Shown here in pieces: positions 1 through 4,455 of a stretch of 5,648 nucleotides of DNA. The stretch lies in NCBI GenBank assembly GCA_937121005.1, contig CAKZKB010000463.1, forward strand, positions 1 through 5,648, read 5' to 3'. Source of the stretch: an uncultured cyanobacterium (GTDB lineage Bacteria > Cyanobacteriota > Cyanobacteriia > Cyanobacteriales > Geitlerinemataceae). The notes below the pieces were generated by a model. The model saw only the letters and a program-made list of their open reading frames with translations, searched no databases and was not told the origin of the DNA. The position numbers and the translations under genes are program-made. The stretch's first letter is position 1. Each line of letters begins with the position of its first letter.

Positions 1-63
1 ATATGCTGTTAAGCACAAAAAAATAATATCAACCAGTCAACCTCTTTTTTGAGATTAATGGCA

Positions 64-69
64 TATAAT
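64..69 (+). promoter_or_regulatory. Consensus -10 box TATAAT ahead of the structured RNA-like region
   Basis: A perfect TATAAT lies inside the small palindrome GCAT-ATA-ATGC (61-71). I see no good -35 at the usual 16-18 bp distance; TTGAGA at 49-54 is only 9 bp away. If used, transcription would begin near 76, just before the hairpin series at 88-118. The base match is seen; promoter activity is inferred. Confidence 0.35.
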
Positions 70-75
70 GCTTGT

Positions 76-246
76 TGAACGATGTCGCCTCACTAGAGGT
101 TCTTCCCGATAGGGTAGAGTATTCAGGTCTGTTGGAAACGGCTGTAAGCAACCCCCCTTCCGTTCTTACCAGAAATCGGGGAGTATGAGGGGAGAACTGA
201 AAGCCCCTGGGCTTTTAGACATGGGGATGAAAGTTTTCCCCTCATA
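76..246 (+). ncRNA. Candidate IS200/IS605 right end with TnpB guide-type (omega) RNA, transposase-less
   Basis: No ORF is present, but short stems follow each other: CCTC-ACTA-GAGG (88-99), TCTTCCC-GATA-GGGTAGA (101-118, one T-T mismatch), AACGG/CCGTT (137-141 with 160-164) interleaved with GTAAG/CTTAC (144-148 with 165-169), and a C-run at 152-157 facing GGGG at 178-181. The segment ends in a CCCC...GGGG hairpin (204-226) followed by GATGAAAG. A GC hairpin ending in GGGGATGAA resembles, from memory, the 3' end of TnpB guide RNAs and cyanobacterial IS200/IS605 right ends. A perfect 10-bp inverted repeat (184-193 with 237-246) encloses that hairpin. No tnpB C-terminus is readable in 1-75, so this could be a solo remnant, a non-autonomous element, or an unrelated structured RNA. 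Structure is seen by eye; family is inferred. Confidence 0.4.
184..246. repeat. Perfect 10-bp inverted repeat enclosing a GC hairpin
   Basis: TATGAGGGGA at 184-193 is the exact reverse complement of TCCCCTCATA at 237-246. Between them lies the smaller hairpin CCCCTG (204-209) with CATGGGG near 220-226. On RNA this gives a stem topped by an inner hairpin. The downstream arm directly abuts the TTGACA of the next promoter. There is no T-tract after it, so an intrinsic terminator is unlikely. A subterminal palindrome of a single-strand transposon end fits best, by inference. Confidence 0.5.
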
Positions 247-277
247 TTGACAACCTCTTCGATATTTGTGCTAAAAT
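247..277 (+). promoter_or_regulatory. Sigma70-type promoter with consensus -35 and extended -10
   Basis: TTGACA at 247-252 is a perfect -35. TAAAAT at 272-277 is a good -10 and is preceded by TGC (269-271), the extended -10 signature. The spacer is 19 bp, longer than the ideal 17, which the extended -10 may compensate. The -10 sits in an imperfect palindrome, TGCTAA-AA-TTAGCA (269-282), which could bind a regulator. It points rightward into a stretch with no gene on this strand, and further on it would run antisense to the GNAT gene. Confidence 0.45.
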
Positions 278-283
278 TAGCAG

Positions 284-408
284 CATGGCTAAGCGCTCTG
301 TATGGGGTCGTTCAGCATAGATGGTTTGGCACTGGCTAAAGTGTCACTGAGAGCCAGAACAGCTTGTATTAGTAGTCCCGAACTCTGAACTGATGAACTC
401 CTAAAGAG
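284..408 (+). other. Gene-free structured stretch; possible small RNA downstream of the promoter
   Basis: No meaningful ORF is found here; the only ATG frame is 12 codons (285-320). Two mutually exclusive hairpins can form: GGCACT-GGCTAA-AGTGTC (328-345, one G-U pair) or CTGGCT/AGCCAG (332-337 with 352-357). GAACTC is repeated directly at 380-385 and 395-400. I see no terminator in either direction. It may be a small RNA, or simply the 3' untranslated region of the minus-strand GNAT gene whose stop lies at 409-411. Confidence 0.25.
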
Positions 409-2028
409 TCAAACCACCGAGGGAATCGATCGCTTAAAGACGGGCTTCCCTTCCGGCGATCGCACAATTTGTCCTTGTTTGTCCCGTTCCACTTCGCAGA
501 AGAGATAGTTTCCAGAACTATCGACTTGCAGTTGTAGTTTGCCCTCTAGCATTGCATACAGTGGGGGACGAAACTGGGGAATGCCGTCGAACTCGAATAG
601 GCTGCCATCGTCGTCGCGTAAAATGGGACAGGTGACGAGGTTGCCTTGGCGATCGAAGACAAATTCTTGGGTCTGCGGATCGCGAACGGGGGTCGAATAA
701 ACGGGTAAGTTGCTTGCAGTTTTCAGGAGTTCCCCGTTTTCATCTCGTAAGGGAAGTAGAAATACGGGTTCGCCTTGGGGGTTGGTAGCAAGTTCGTTAG
801 TTTTTGGATCTCGCAGGGGAATTGCACTAGGTTCGGGAAGTCCAGGTACGTCGGTTTCTGGATGCGGTGGATGCAGGCTTGTCAGTTCGGTGTCGGTGGG
901 AATATTGTAATGTTTGGTATATTGAACGGCGGACTGGGTAAACCCCAACCGTTGCAGTAGGGAGTGCATTCCGGTTTGGTCGGCTCCGACTAAAATATCG
1001 ATGTCGGTGACTTTCAGTTCTTCAGCTTTTTGTACGCCTGCATTAGCCAGTAATTGAATGGCTTCGGGTTGGCGATGTTCGGGTCTCACGTACATTCCTA
1101 GCACGGAACCGACGCGACGCGACGCAAACGGGTTTTCGATGTCGTGTTCTGCTAGCAATTCTTCGGGAAGTTCTGGAGGTGGGGCTTCGTCGTAAAAGTA
1201 GACGAACAAACAACCGACGATCGCGCTAGGGTTGCCTTCTTCTGAATGTTCTAATACCCAACTGTAGCTTAAGGGTTTGGTGAGTTGGCGAGCGATATAC
1301 CGATAGAAGTCGAAGTCAGTCCGAAGTGCCATTGAGGGATCGACAGTGGCGCGATCGCGGGCAAATTCAGCCCACAAGGGGGCGATCGCTTTGGCATCTT
1401 CAACAGTAGCAGGTCGCGAGGTGTAGCTCATGGTTTGAGTGGGTGAAGTTGGGGGACGATCGCGATCGAGGTTCGGGGAATGTAAGTTCGGTAAGTCGGT
1501 GTTGTCGGGAAGGTGGAAGCGTCGAGAATACTCAATTCCTACTTTAGCAAAGTGCGATCGCTCTAGCAAGGCTTGGATTCCGGTTTGGTCGCTGGCGATG
1601 AGTAAGTCAATATCGGTGACTTGGATTTGTTCGGCGTGGAAAATGCCTGTGTCGATGAGTTTTTTAATGGTTTTGTAACTTCGATGTTCGGGACGAACGT
1701 AGAGTCCTAAAGCAGCACAAATTCGGCGCGCTTCAAAAGGCGTATCGAATTCGTCGTCGGGCCAGATTTCGTCCGTATTGTCTGGGGGGGCTTCGTCGTA
1801 AAAGTAGATAAACAAGCAACCGACGATCGCCCTAGGGTTGTCGCTACGTTCTAATACCCAACAGTAGGATAGGGGTTGATTTAGATGATATCTCACGCAG
1901 GCTTCAAAGTCAAAGTTGGGCTTCAAAACCATTGACGGATCGATCGCAGATCGTTCTCTGGCAAAGTTGTCCCAAAGAGGTGCGATCGCTTTTATATCTT
2001 CAATCGTAGCTAGTCGATGGACGTACAT
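409..2028 (-). CDS. Tandem GNAT-like acetyltransferase protein with C-terminal 22-residue repeat tail
   Basis: The 539-residue product has two copies of a GNAT-like domain, about residues 5-172 and 204-375, joined by a proline-rich linker (173-203). Both carry the blocks KAIAPLW, DPSM, LSY-WVLE, AIVGCLF-YFYDEAPP, LG-YVRPEHR, and TDID with ADQTG or SDQTG. GNAT enzymes move an acetyl group from acetyl-CoA to an amine. The V-R-P-x-x-R strand and turn is present at 111-116 and 314-319, but the glycines of the usual pyrophosphate loop (Q/R-x-x-G-x-G/A) are missing in both copies (RSYKTI, RQPEAI). Activity is therefore doubtful. Residues 403-535 form a third region of short beta-rich repeats. The ATG at 2026-2028 has no Shine-Dalgarno; it is chosen because the second copy aligns to it (M200 SYTSRPATVED against M1 YVHRLATIED). 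Substrate is unknown; no transmembrane segment or signal peptide is seen. Confidence 0.85.
   Translation of the reverse strand: MYVHRLATIEDIKAIAPLWDNFARERSAIDPSMVLKPNFDFEACVRYHLNQPLSYCWVLERSDNPRAIVGCLFIYFYDEAPPDNTDEIWPDDEFDTPFEARRICAALGLYVRPEHRSYKTIKKLIDTGIFHAEQIQVTDIDLLIASDQTGIQALLERSHFAKVGIEYSRRFHLPDNTDLPNLHSPNLDRDRPPTSPTQTMSYTSRPATVEDAKAIAPLWAEFARDRATVDPSMALRTDFDFYRYIARQLTKPLSYSWVLEHSEEGNPSAIVGCLFVYFYDEAPPPELPEELLAEHDIENPFASRRVGSVLGMYVRPEHRQPEAIQLLANAGVQKAEELKVTDIDILVGADQTGMHSLLQRLGFTQSAVQYTKHYNIPTDTELTSLHPPHPETDVPGLPEPSAIPLRDPKTNELATNPQGEPVFLLPLRDENGELLKTASNLPVYSTPVRDPQTQEFVFDRQGNLVTCPILRDDDGSLFEFDGIPQFRPPLYAMLEGKLQLQVDSSGNYLFCEVERDKQGQIVRSPEGKPVFKRSIPSVV
424..822 (-). repeat. Six degenerate 22-residue repeats at the C-terminus of the GNAT protein
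   Basis: This encodes residues 403-535. The anchor R-D, usually within P-L-R-D, falls at residues 406, 428, 449, 471 and 515, spacings of 22, 21, 22 and 44. The unit expected near 493 has lost the R-D but keeps G-x-L. A typical unit reads P-L-R-D-x-x-G-E-L followed by x-G-x-P-V-F, suggesting strand-turn-strand hairpins. The arrangement resembles a small beta-repeat module for binding, but I cannot tie it to a named family. Confidence 0.7.
904..2016 (-). repeat. In-frame internal duplication giving two GNAT domains
   Basis: Copy 1 (1513-2016) and copy 2 (904-1419) encode aligned domains with a shift of about 203 residues. DNA similarity is still high in one block: 1182-1234 and 1788-1840 match at 49 of 53 positions with no gap, encoding AIVGCLF-YFYDEAPP. 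Copy 2 keeps a methionine (residue 200, codon 1429-1431) exactly where copy 1 starts, as expected if two tandem genes fused after loss of the first stop codon. Confidence 0.8.
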
Positions 2029-2034
2029 TTTTAA

Positions 2035-2064
2035 TCGTCTACAGTACAGCAGAGGAGCGATCGC
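2035..2064 (-). promoter_or_regulatory. Promoter cassette copy C upstream of the GNAT gene
   Basis: Read on the minus strand it is GCGATCGC, a short pyrimidine tract, then TGC-TGTACT (extended -10 at 2043-2051). It matches the blocks upstream of the ParD antitoxin and Uma2 genes over about 28 bp, but similarity stops beyond HIP1. A start near 2036 would leave a leader of only about 8 bases before the ATG, which fits the absence of a Shine-Dalgarno. A second minus-strand extended -10, TGC-TAAAAT, lies at 2069-2077 and would give a longer leader. Confidence 0.5.
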
Positions 2065-2068
2065 CTAA

Positions 2069-2101
2069 ATTTTAGCATCGAGCGGCTCGTTATGCTGTAA
2101 T
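2069..2101. promoter_or_regulatory. Divergent promoter and operator-like palindrome between GNAT and the toxin operon
   Basis: The centre is CGAGC-G-GCTCG (2079-2089). It is flanked by AGCAT (2074-2078) and ATGCT (2092-2096), so 10 bp on each side are complementary, with two extra T on the right. Each outer arm is also the start of an extended -10: ATGCTGTAAT rightward (-10 at 2096-2101) for the toxin operon, and ATGCTAAAAT leftward (-10 at 2069-2074) for the GNAT gene. A protein bound to the palindrome would block both. Autorepression through such palindromes is known for type II toxin-antitoxin operons; here it is inference. Confidence 0.5.
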
Positions 2102-2132
2102 CTAAAGGAAGTCAGGAACTCGTGGTGCGTCG

Positions 2133-2429
2133 ATGTACCAGATTGAATATACACTGGAAGCAGTCGCCGATCTAAAATCGCTTAAAAAATCGGAGCAAGG
2201 TGCAATTCTTGATGCGATTGACGTACAATTGCGTTACGAACCGACAGTGGAGACTCGTAATCGCAAGCAAATGAGACCTAACGCGATCGCCCAATGGGAA
2301 CTCCGCATCGGTCAGTTTCGAGTCTTGTATAATGTAGAGACAGCCGTTCGGGTTGTAGATGTACGACGCATCGGCAAAAAACAAAGGAATCTCTATTTGT
2401 TTCGAGGTCAGCAGGAGGATTTACAATGA
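2133..2429 (+). CDS. RelE/ParE-family type II toxin
   Basis: The 98-residue protein is basic and full length for the RelE/ParE superfamily. It opens with M-Y-Q-I-E-Y-T-L-E-A-V-A-D-L-K-S-L, the usual first strand and helix. The C-terminal half carries WELRIGQFRVLY (55-66) and VRVVDVRRIGKKQRN (72-86). Candidate functional residues are R58, R63, Y66, R78, R79 and K82. RelE members cleave mRNA in the ribosomal A site, while ParE members poison gyrase; the sequence does not decide which. The wording is closest, from memory, to the cyanobacterial group with W-E-L-R-I-G-x-F-R-V-x-Y. It comes first in its operon and overlaps the next gene by 4 bases (2426-2429). Most RelE and ParE toxins follow their antitoxin, so the order is reversed as in HigBA. 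No strong Shine-Dalgarno sits at the usual distance; CAGGAA at 2113-2118 is 14 bases away. Confidence 0.85.
   Translation: MYQIEYTLEAVADLKSLKKSEQGAILDAIDVQLRYEPTVETRNRKQMRPNAIAQWELRIGQFRVLYNVETAVRVVDVRRIGKKQRNLYLFRGQQEDLQ
2413..2418 (+). promoter_or_regulatory. Strong Shine-Dalgarno for the toxin's partner
   Basis: AGGAGG lies inside the 3' end of the toxin gene, 7 bases before the ATG at 2426 and 10 before the next ATG at 2429. This is far stronger than any site before the toxin, so the second gene should be translated more efficiently, as expected for an antitoxin. Confidence 0.7.
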
Positions 2430-2740
2430 TGCAGTGGGATTATCGCGTTTTTCTAGAACCGGATGGAGATTATACTATCCGGGAGGTTTTTTACGCTAAA
2501 GATGGCTCGATTTTAGGATGTACGGAAAATGAGGTCTCACCAACGGGGCGATCGCTTGCGGAACTGAGTGAGGATATGGAAGCATTTACGTCAGCATTGA
2601 GTAAACCTGTATTGACGGTGGCCGATATTCCCAAGATTGAGAAGGACTGGAAACGCGATCGCAATGGGGAAAATCATCTTTCTCACGAACAAGTTCTAGC
2701 CGAACTGGGTTTAGAGCGATCGGAGGTTTCATCAACTTAG
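2426..2740 (+). CDS. Toxin-operon partner, probable atypical antitoxin
   Basis: The 104-residue acidic protein starts at ATGATG overlapping the toxin stop. Either ATG is possible; 2426 has the better spacing to AGGAGG. Residues 1-65 read like a small conserved hypothetical domain: W-D-Y-R-V-F, D-G-D-Y-T-I-R-E-V-F-Y, an acidic helix (LAELSEDMEAF), then K-P-V-L-T-V-A-D-I-P. A charged linker (70-82) leads to LSHEQVLAELGL (84-95), which resembles the C-terminal toxin-binding tails of RelB and Phd/YefM antitoxins (S/T-H-E-E-V-x-A-E). No ribbon-helix-helix, HTH or AbrB DNA-binding fold is recognisable. The antitoxin role rests on the overlap, the strong ribosome site, the tail and the acidity opposite a basic toxin. 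It could instead be an unrelated small protein. Confidence 0.6.
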   Translation: MMQWDYRVFLEPDGDYTIREVFYAKDGSILGCTENEVSPTGRSLAELSEDMEAFTSALSKPVLTVADIPKIEKDWKRDRNGENHLSHEQVLAELGLERSEVSST

Positions 2741-2756
2741 ACTGGAGGGCGATCGC

Positions 2757-2765
2757 TGTTATAAT
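2757..2765 (+). promoter_or_regulatory. Extended -10 promoter-like box pointing into the 3' end of vapC
   Basis: TG-T-TATAAT directly follows the HIP1 octamer at 2749-2756. It sits in the 64-bp gap between convergent genes and faces right, so any transcript would be antisense to the PIN toxin. A 7-bp inverted repeat, TATAATT (2760-2766) with AATTATA (2803-2809), spans the gap. I see no -35. The base match is seen; activity is inferred. Confidence 0.3.
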
Positions 2766-2804
2766 TGAGAAGGCCCAGAAAAGGAACGGGAATCGTGGCG
2801 AGAA

Positions 2805-3221
2805 TTATAGTGTCTCTGGCAAAACTTCAAAACTATGGCGATCGTCGATTCGGTAGAAGAGAAAGTCAGAATCTAGGGTAAGAATTTGGCGATACCCAGT
2901 TTGTTCTGCTAAAAGAACGAGGCTGGCATCTGCAAAGTCCATTGGTCGATCGCGATACCGTTCCATCAATTCGAGGATTCTCGGGATTCGGTCGGGTTCA
3001 ATTGTGTAGGTGGTCAGTAAGTCACTGAGTAGTAAGCGACCCAGGCTTTTCTGCATCGTCCAACCACCACGATGCAAAGCCAGGTACATGGCTTCCGTTA
3101 AACAAGGCCAGGTTGTAATCAAAGGTTGTCTATAACGTGGAAGCGATCGTTTGTAGGTGTTGTGTTTGGGTTGTGCGGGATCGACAAGGCAAAGTAGTAC
3201 GCTTGTATCGCAGAGAATCAT
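2805..3221 (-). CDS. vapC: VapC-like PIN-domain ribonuclease toxin
   Basis: The 138-residue protein has the PIN-domain layout of a metal-dependent RNase. The acidic residues expected at the active site are visible: D5 in MILCDTSVLL, E43 in LTEAMYL, D95 and D98 in MDFADASLVLLA, and D117/D119 in LTLDSDF. Length and order match VapC toxins, which usually cut tRNA or rRNA and are held inactive by their antitoxin. Its ATG (3219-3221) overlaps the antitoxin TGA (3218-3220) as ATGA, so the pair is translationally coupled and the antitoxin is made first. The target RNA cannot be predicted. The gene ends facing the RelE operon, 64 bases away, with no convincing terminator between them. Confidence 0.88.
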   Translation of the reverse strand: MILCDTSVLLCLVDPAQPKHNTYKRSLPRYRQPLITTWPCLTEAMYLALHRGGWTMQKSLGRLLLSDLLTTYTIEPDRIPRILELMERYRDRPMDFADASLVLLAEQTGYRQILTLDSDFLFYRIDDRHSFEVLPETL

Positions 3222-3610
3222 AGCTCTAAGCCTTGTTTTCGATATTTCTCCACAAGTATCGTTTCAATTTCTGATTTGCTTGATTTGACGGTGGTGCGAT
3301 CGATGTCTGGTTCTGTGGTTTCTAGTTTTTGGAACCATTCTTCCCAGGCCAATCCATAGTCGCGATCGGGGAGTTGTTGTCGTTGTGCGATCGCCTTTTC
3401 TCCATCAATTCCTTCGCCACAATCGAGCTCTTCTATGGCAACATCAACTTTTTGGCGAGTGGCTTTTATCCCTTCGCGATCGTTGATATCTTCTTGCTCA
3501 TCGAGGAGCAACAGGGCAACACGAATGACATCGCTAGGCGATCGATAGCGTCCGCCTTCTATTTTCTGTTGAATGAGTTGTTCCAGTTCGGGGGTGAGGT
3601 CAACGTTCAT
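3218..3610 (-). CDS. ParD-like ribbon-helix-helix antitoxin with extended C-terminus, partner of the PIN toxin
   Basis: With ATG 3608-3610 the product has 130 residues. Residues 1-40, starting M-N-V-D-L-T-P-E-L-E and running through G-G-R-Y-R-S-P-S-D-V-I-R, are a typical ParD ribbon-helix-helix for dimerisation and operator binding. G-E-G-I-D-G-E-K-A near 65-73 is the usual ParD end. Classical ParD stops about there, at roughly 80 residues. This protein continues about 55 residues with W-E-E-W-F, then E-K-Y-R-K-Q-G-L-E-L at the C-terminus, a tail I associate with cyanobacterial partners of PIN toxins. ParD normally pairs with ParE, so this looks like a mixed module. A GTG at 3641-3643 would add 11 residues; ATG is preferred because ParD proteins begin at M-N-V. 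Neither has a good Shine-Dalgarno; AGGAG lies 17 bases before the ATG. Confidence 0.82.
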   Translation of the reverse strand: MNVDLTPELEQLIQQKIEGGRYRSPSDVIRVALLLLDEQEDINDREGIKATRQKVDVAIEELDCGEGIDGEKAIAQRQQLPDRDYGLAWEEWFQKLETTEPDIDRTTVKSSKSEIETILVEKYRKQGLEL

Positions 3611-3660
3611 GGTGTTGAGGGTCGATTCTCCTGTCGGAGACACTGCGCGATCGCTGGGAT

Positions 3661-3722
3661 AATTACAGTATAGCAGAAGAGCGATCGCTTCGGAGGAAAT
3701 CTATACCAAAACCAATGTAGGG
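3661..3722 (-). repeat. Interspersed spacer repeat copy A with promoter for the ParD/VapC operon
   Basis: The block matches copy B (4395-4455) at about 53 of 62 positions by eye, with one 1-base gap. Read on the minus strand it contains GGTTTTG, HIP1 (3681-3688), a pyrimidine tract and the extended -10 TGC-TATACT (3667-3675). Transcription would start near 3660, about 50 bases before the preferred ATG. A second HIP1 (3647-3654) falls in the leader. No -35 is obvious at the right distance. Confidence 0.65.
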
Positions 3723-3764
3723 GCGTTTGGCGTAGCCTGCGCGTAGCGCTTACGGCGTTCGCCC
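3721..3764. repeat. Cluster of short GC-rich palindromes, possible terminator of the Uma2 gene
   Basis: GGGCG (3721-3725) pairs with CGCCC (3760-3764). Inside are GGC-GTA-GCC (3729-3737), GCGC-GTA-GCGC (3739-3749) and GGCG-TT-CGCC (3754-3763), partly mutually exclusive. The phrase GGCGTAGCC...GCGTAGCGC is of a kind I recall as common in dispersed cyanobacterial palindromic repeats. It lies about 35 bases after the Uma2 stop in its direction of transcription and is followed by a short T-run, so it may terminate or protect that transcript. Confidence 0.6.
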
Positions 3765-3799
3765 GATCTTAAGTGTAACGCCTTTTCTGAAAAATGGTC

Positions 3800-4369
3800 T
3801 CAAACATCGTCTTCAGTAAATACAGGCGGCCACAATTCGCTAATGGGTACTTCCCAACCGGGAAACAGTTCGGGAATTGTTAAAATATCTTCATTTTCTA
3901 GCACAACAGGGTCGCTTGTGGGACGATAAATGGTAACAGTTAACTCGTCAGGATCGATGAGAATGCCCACTTGGGCTCCCAATTCTAACATTTTTTCGAT
4001 CTTGCGTTTTAGGGGGGAAATGCGGTCGCTTTGAGATTTAATCTCTACCACTAAATCTGGCACTAATTCCCCAAAGTAGCGGACGCTTTGTTTGAGGCGG
4101 GAGGCGCGAACAAAAGAAACATCGGGGGCTTTGACGTTGCGATCGCTGAGGATGAAACCGCCAGCAGAGTCAAATACTCGTCCGAGTCGGCGAGGTTTAA
4201 CCCAGTTTCCGAGAATGCGAACGAACTCAGCAGTAACTTCGCTGGAGATGATATCTGAAGGCCCCATAATCTGAATTTTGCCGCCATCGAGTTCCAGTTG
4301 GTAATCTAAACCCGCTTCACAGAGGGTACTTTGGACTTGTTCTAAGTCTTTTACGGTCATTAGAGACAT
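3800..4369 (-). CDS. Uma2-family (DUF820) PD-(D/E)xK nuclease-fold protein
   Basis: With the ATG at 4367-4369 the protein has 189 residues, the usual Uma2 size. Visible landmarks are an N-terminal helix, E26 in Y-Q-L-E-L-D-G-G-K-I, a D-R-N-V-K-A-P-D-V-S-F-V block with D83, then PDLVVEIKSQSD with D105, E109 and K111 forming the P-D...E-x-K signature, and a helix with K-I-E-K-M-L-E-L-G. All expected nuclease residues are present, so the fold looks intact. The family is greatly expanded in cyanobacteria; its true substrate is largely unknown and it is often found near mobile DNA and toxin-antitoxin genes. GTG at 4373-4375 would add two residues, but AAGGAAG (4375-4381) is spaced properly for the ATG. 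It has its own cassette promoter upstream and is probably monocistronic. Confidence 0.87.
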   Translation of the reverse strand: MSLMTVKDLEQVQSTLCEAGLDYQLELDGGKIQIMGPSDIISSEVTAEFVRILGNWVKPRRLGRVFDSAGGFILSDRNVKAPDVSFVRASRLKQSVRYFGELVPDLVVEIKSQSDRISPLKRKIEKMLELGAQVGILIDPDELTVTIYRPTSDPVVLENEDILTIPELFPGWEVPISELWPPVFTEDDV

Positions 4370-4374
4370 ATTCA

Positions 4375-4381
4375 CTTCCTT
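4375..4381 (-). promoter_or_regulatory. Shine-Dalgarno deciding the Uma2 start
   Basis: On the minus strand AAGGAAG is followed by TGAAT and then ATG, a 5-base spacing. The same site would overlap the alternative GTG start at 4375, so it favours the ATG at 4369. Confidence 0.6.
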
Positions 4382-4394
4382 CTGATATGGGGAC

Positions 4395-4455
4395 AGTTAT
4401 AGTATAGCAGAGGGGCGATCGCTTCGGAGAAAATTTATTCAAAACCGATGTAGGG
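4395..4455 (-). repeat. Interspersed spacer repeat copy B with promoter for the Uma2 gene
   Basis: This is the counterpart of the repeat at 3661-3722. It contains HIP1 (4415-4422) and, on the minus strand, the extended -10 TGC-TATACT (4401-4409). A start near 4394 gives a leader of about 25 bases containing the Shine-Dalgarno. Its outer end merges with the perfect palindrome at 4449-4478. Confidence 0.65.

Noticed and set aside
184..246. Rho-independent terminator
   Set aside because: The stem is good, but neither strand shows a T-tract directly after it; on the plus strand the T-run is inside the loop side, before the second arm.
285..320. ORF of 11 residues starting at ATG 285 just after the promoter at 247-277
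   Set aside because: No Shine-Dalgarno and too short to judge. A leader peptide is conceivable but nothing downstream on this strand would be controlled.
904..1431. Second GNAT domain as a separate gene starting at ATG 1429-1431
   Set aside because: The frame is continuous with the first domain, no stop lies between them and no ribosome site precedes this ATG. It is better explained as a fused duplicate.
2741..2804. Bidirectional terminator between the convergent toxin operons
   Set aside because: Only a HIP1 palindrome and a 7-bp inverted repeat with a 36-base loop are present; neither forms a compact GC stem followed by T.
2795..2872. Small GTG-started ORF of 25 codons on the plus strand after the TATAAT at 2760
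   Set aside because: Most of it is antisense to vapC and its sequence mirrors that coding frame; the weak GGAACGGG ribosome site is not enough to support it.
3329..3673. 114-codon open frame on the plus strand
   Set aside because: Antisense to the ParD-like antitoxin, which has a clear family match; the plus-strand product has no family character.
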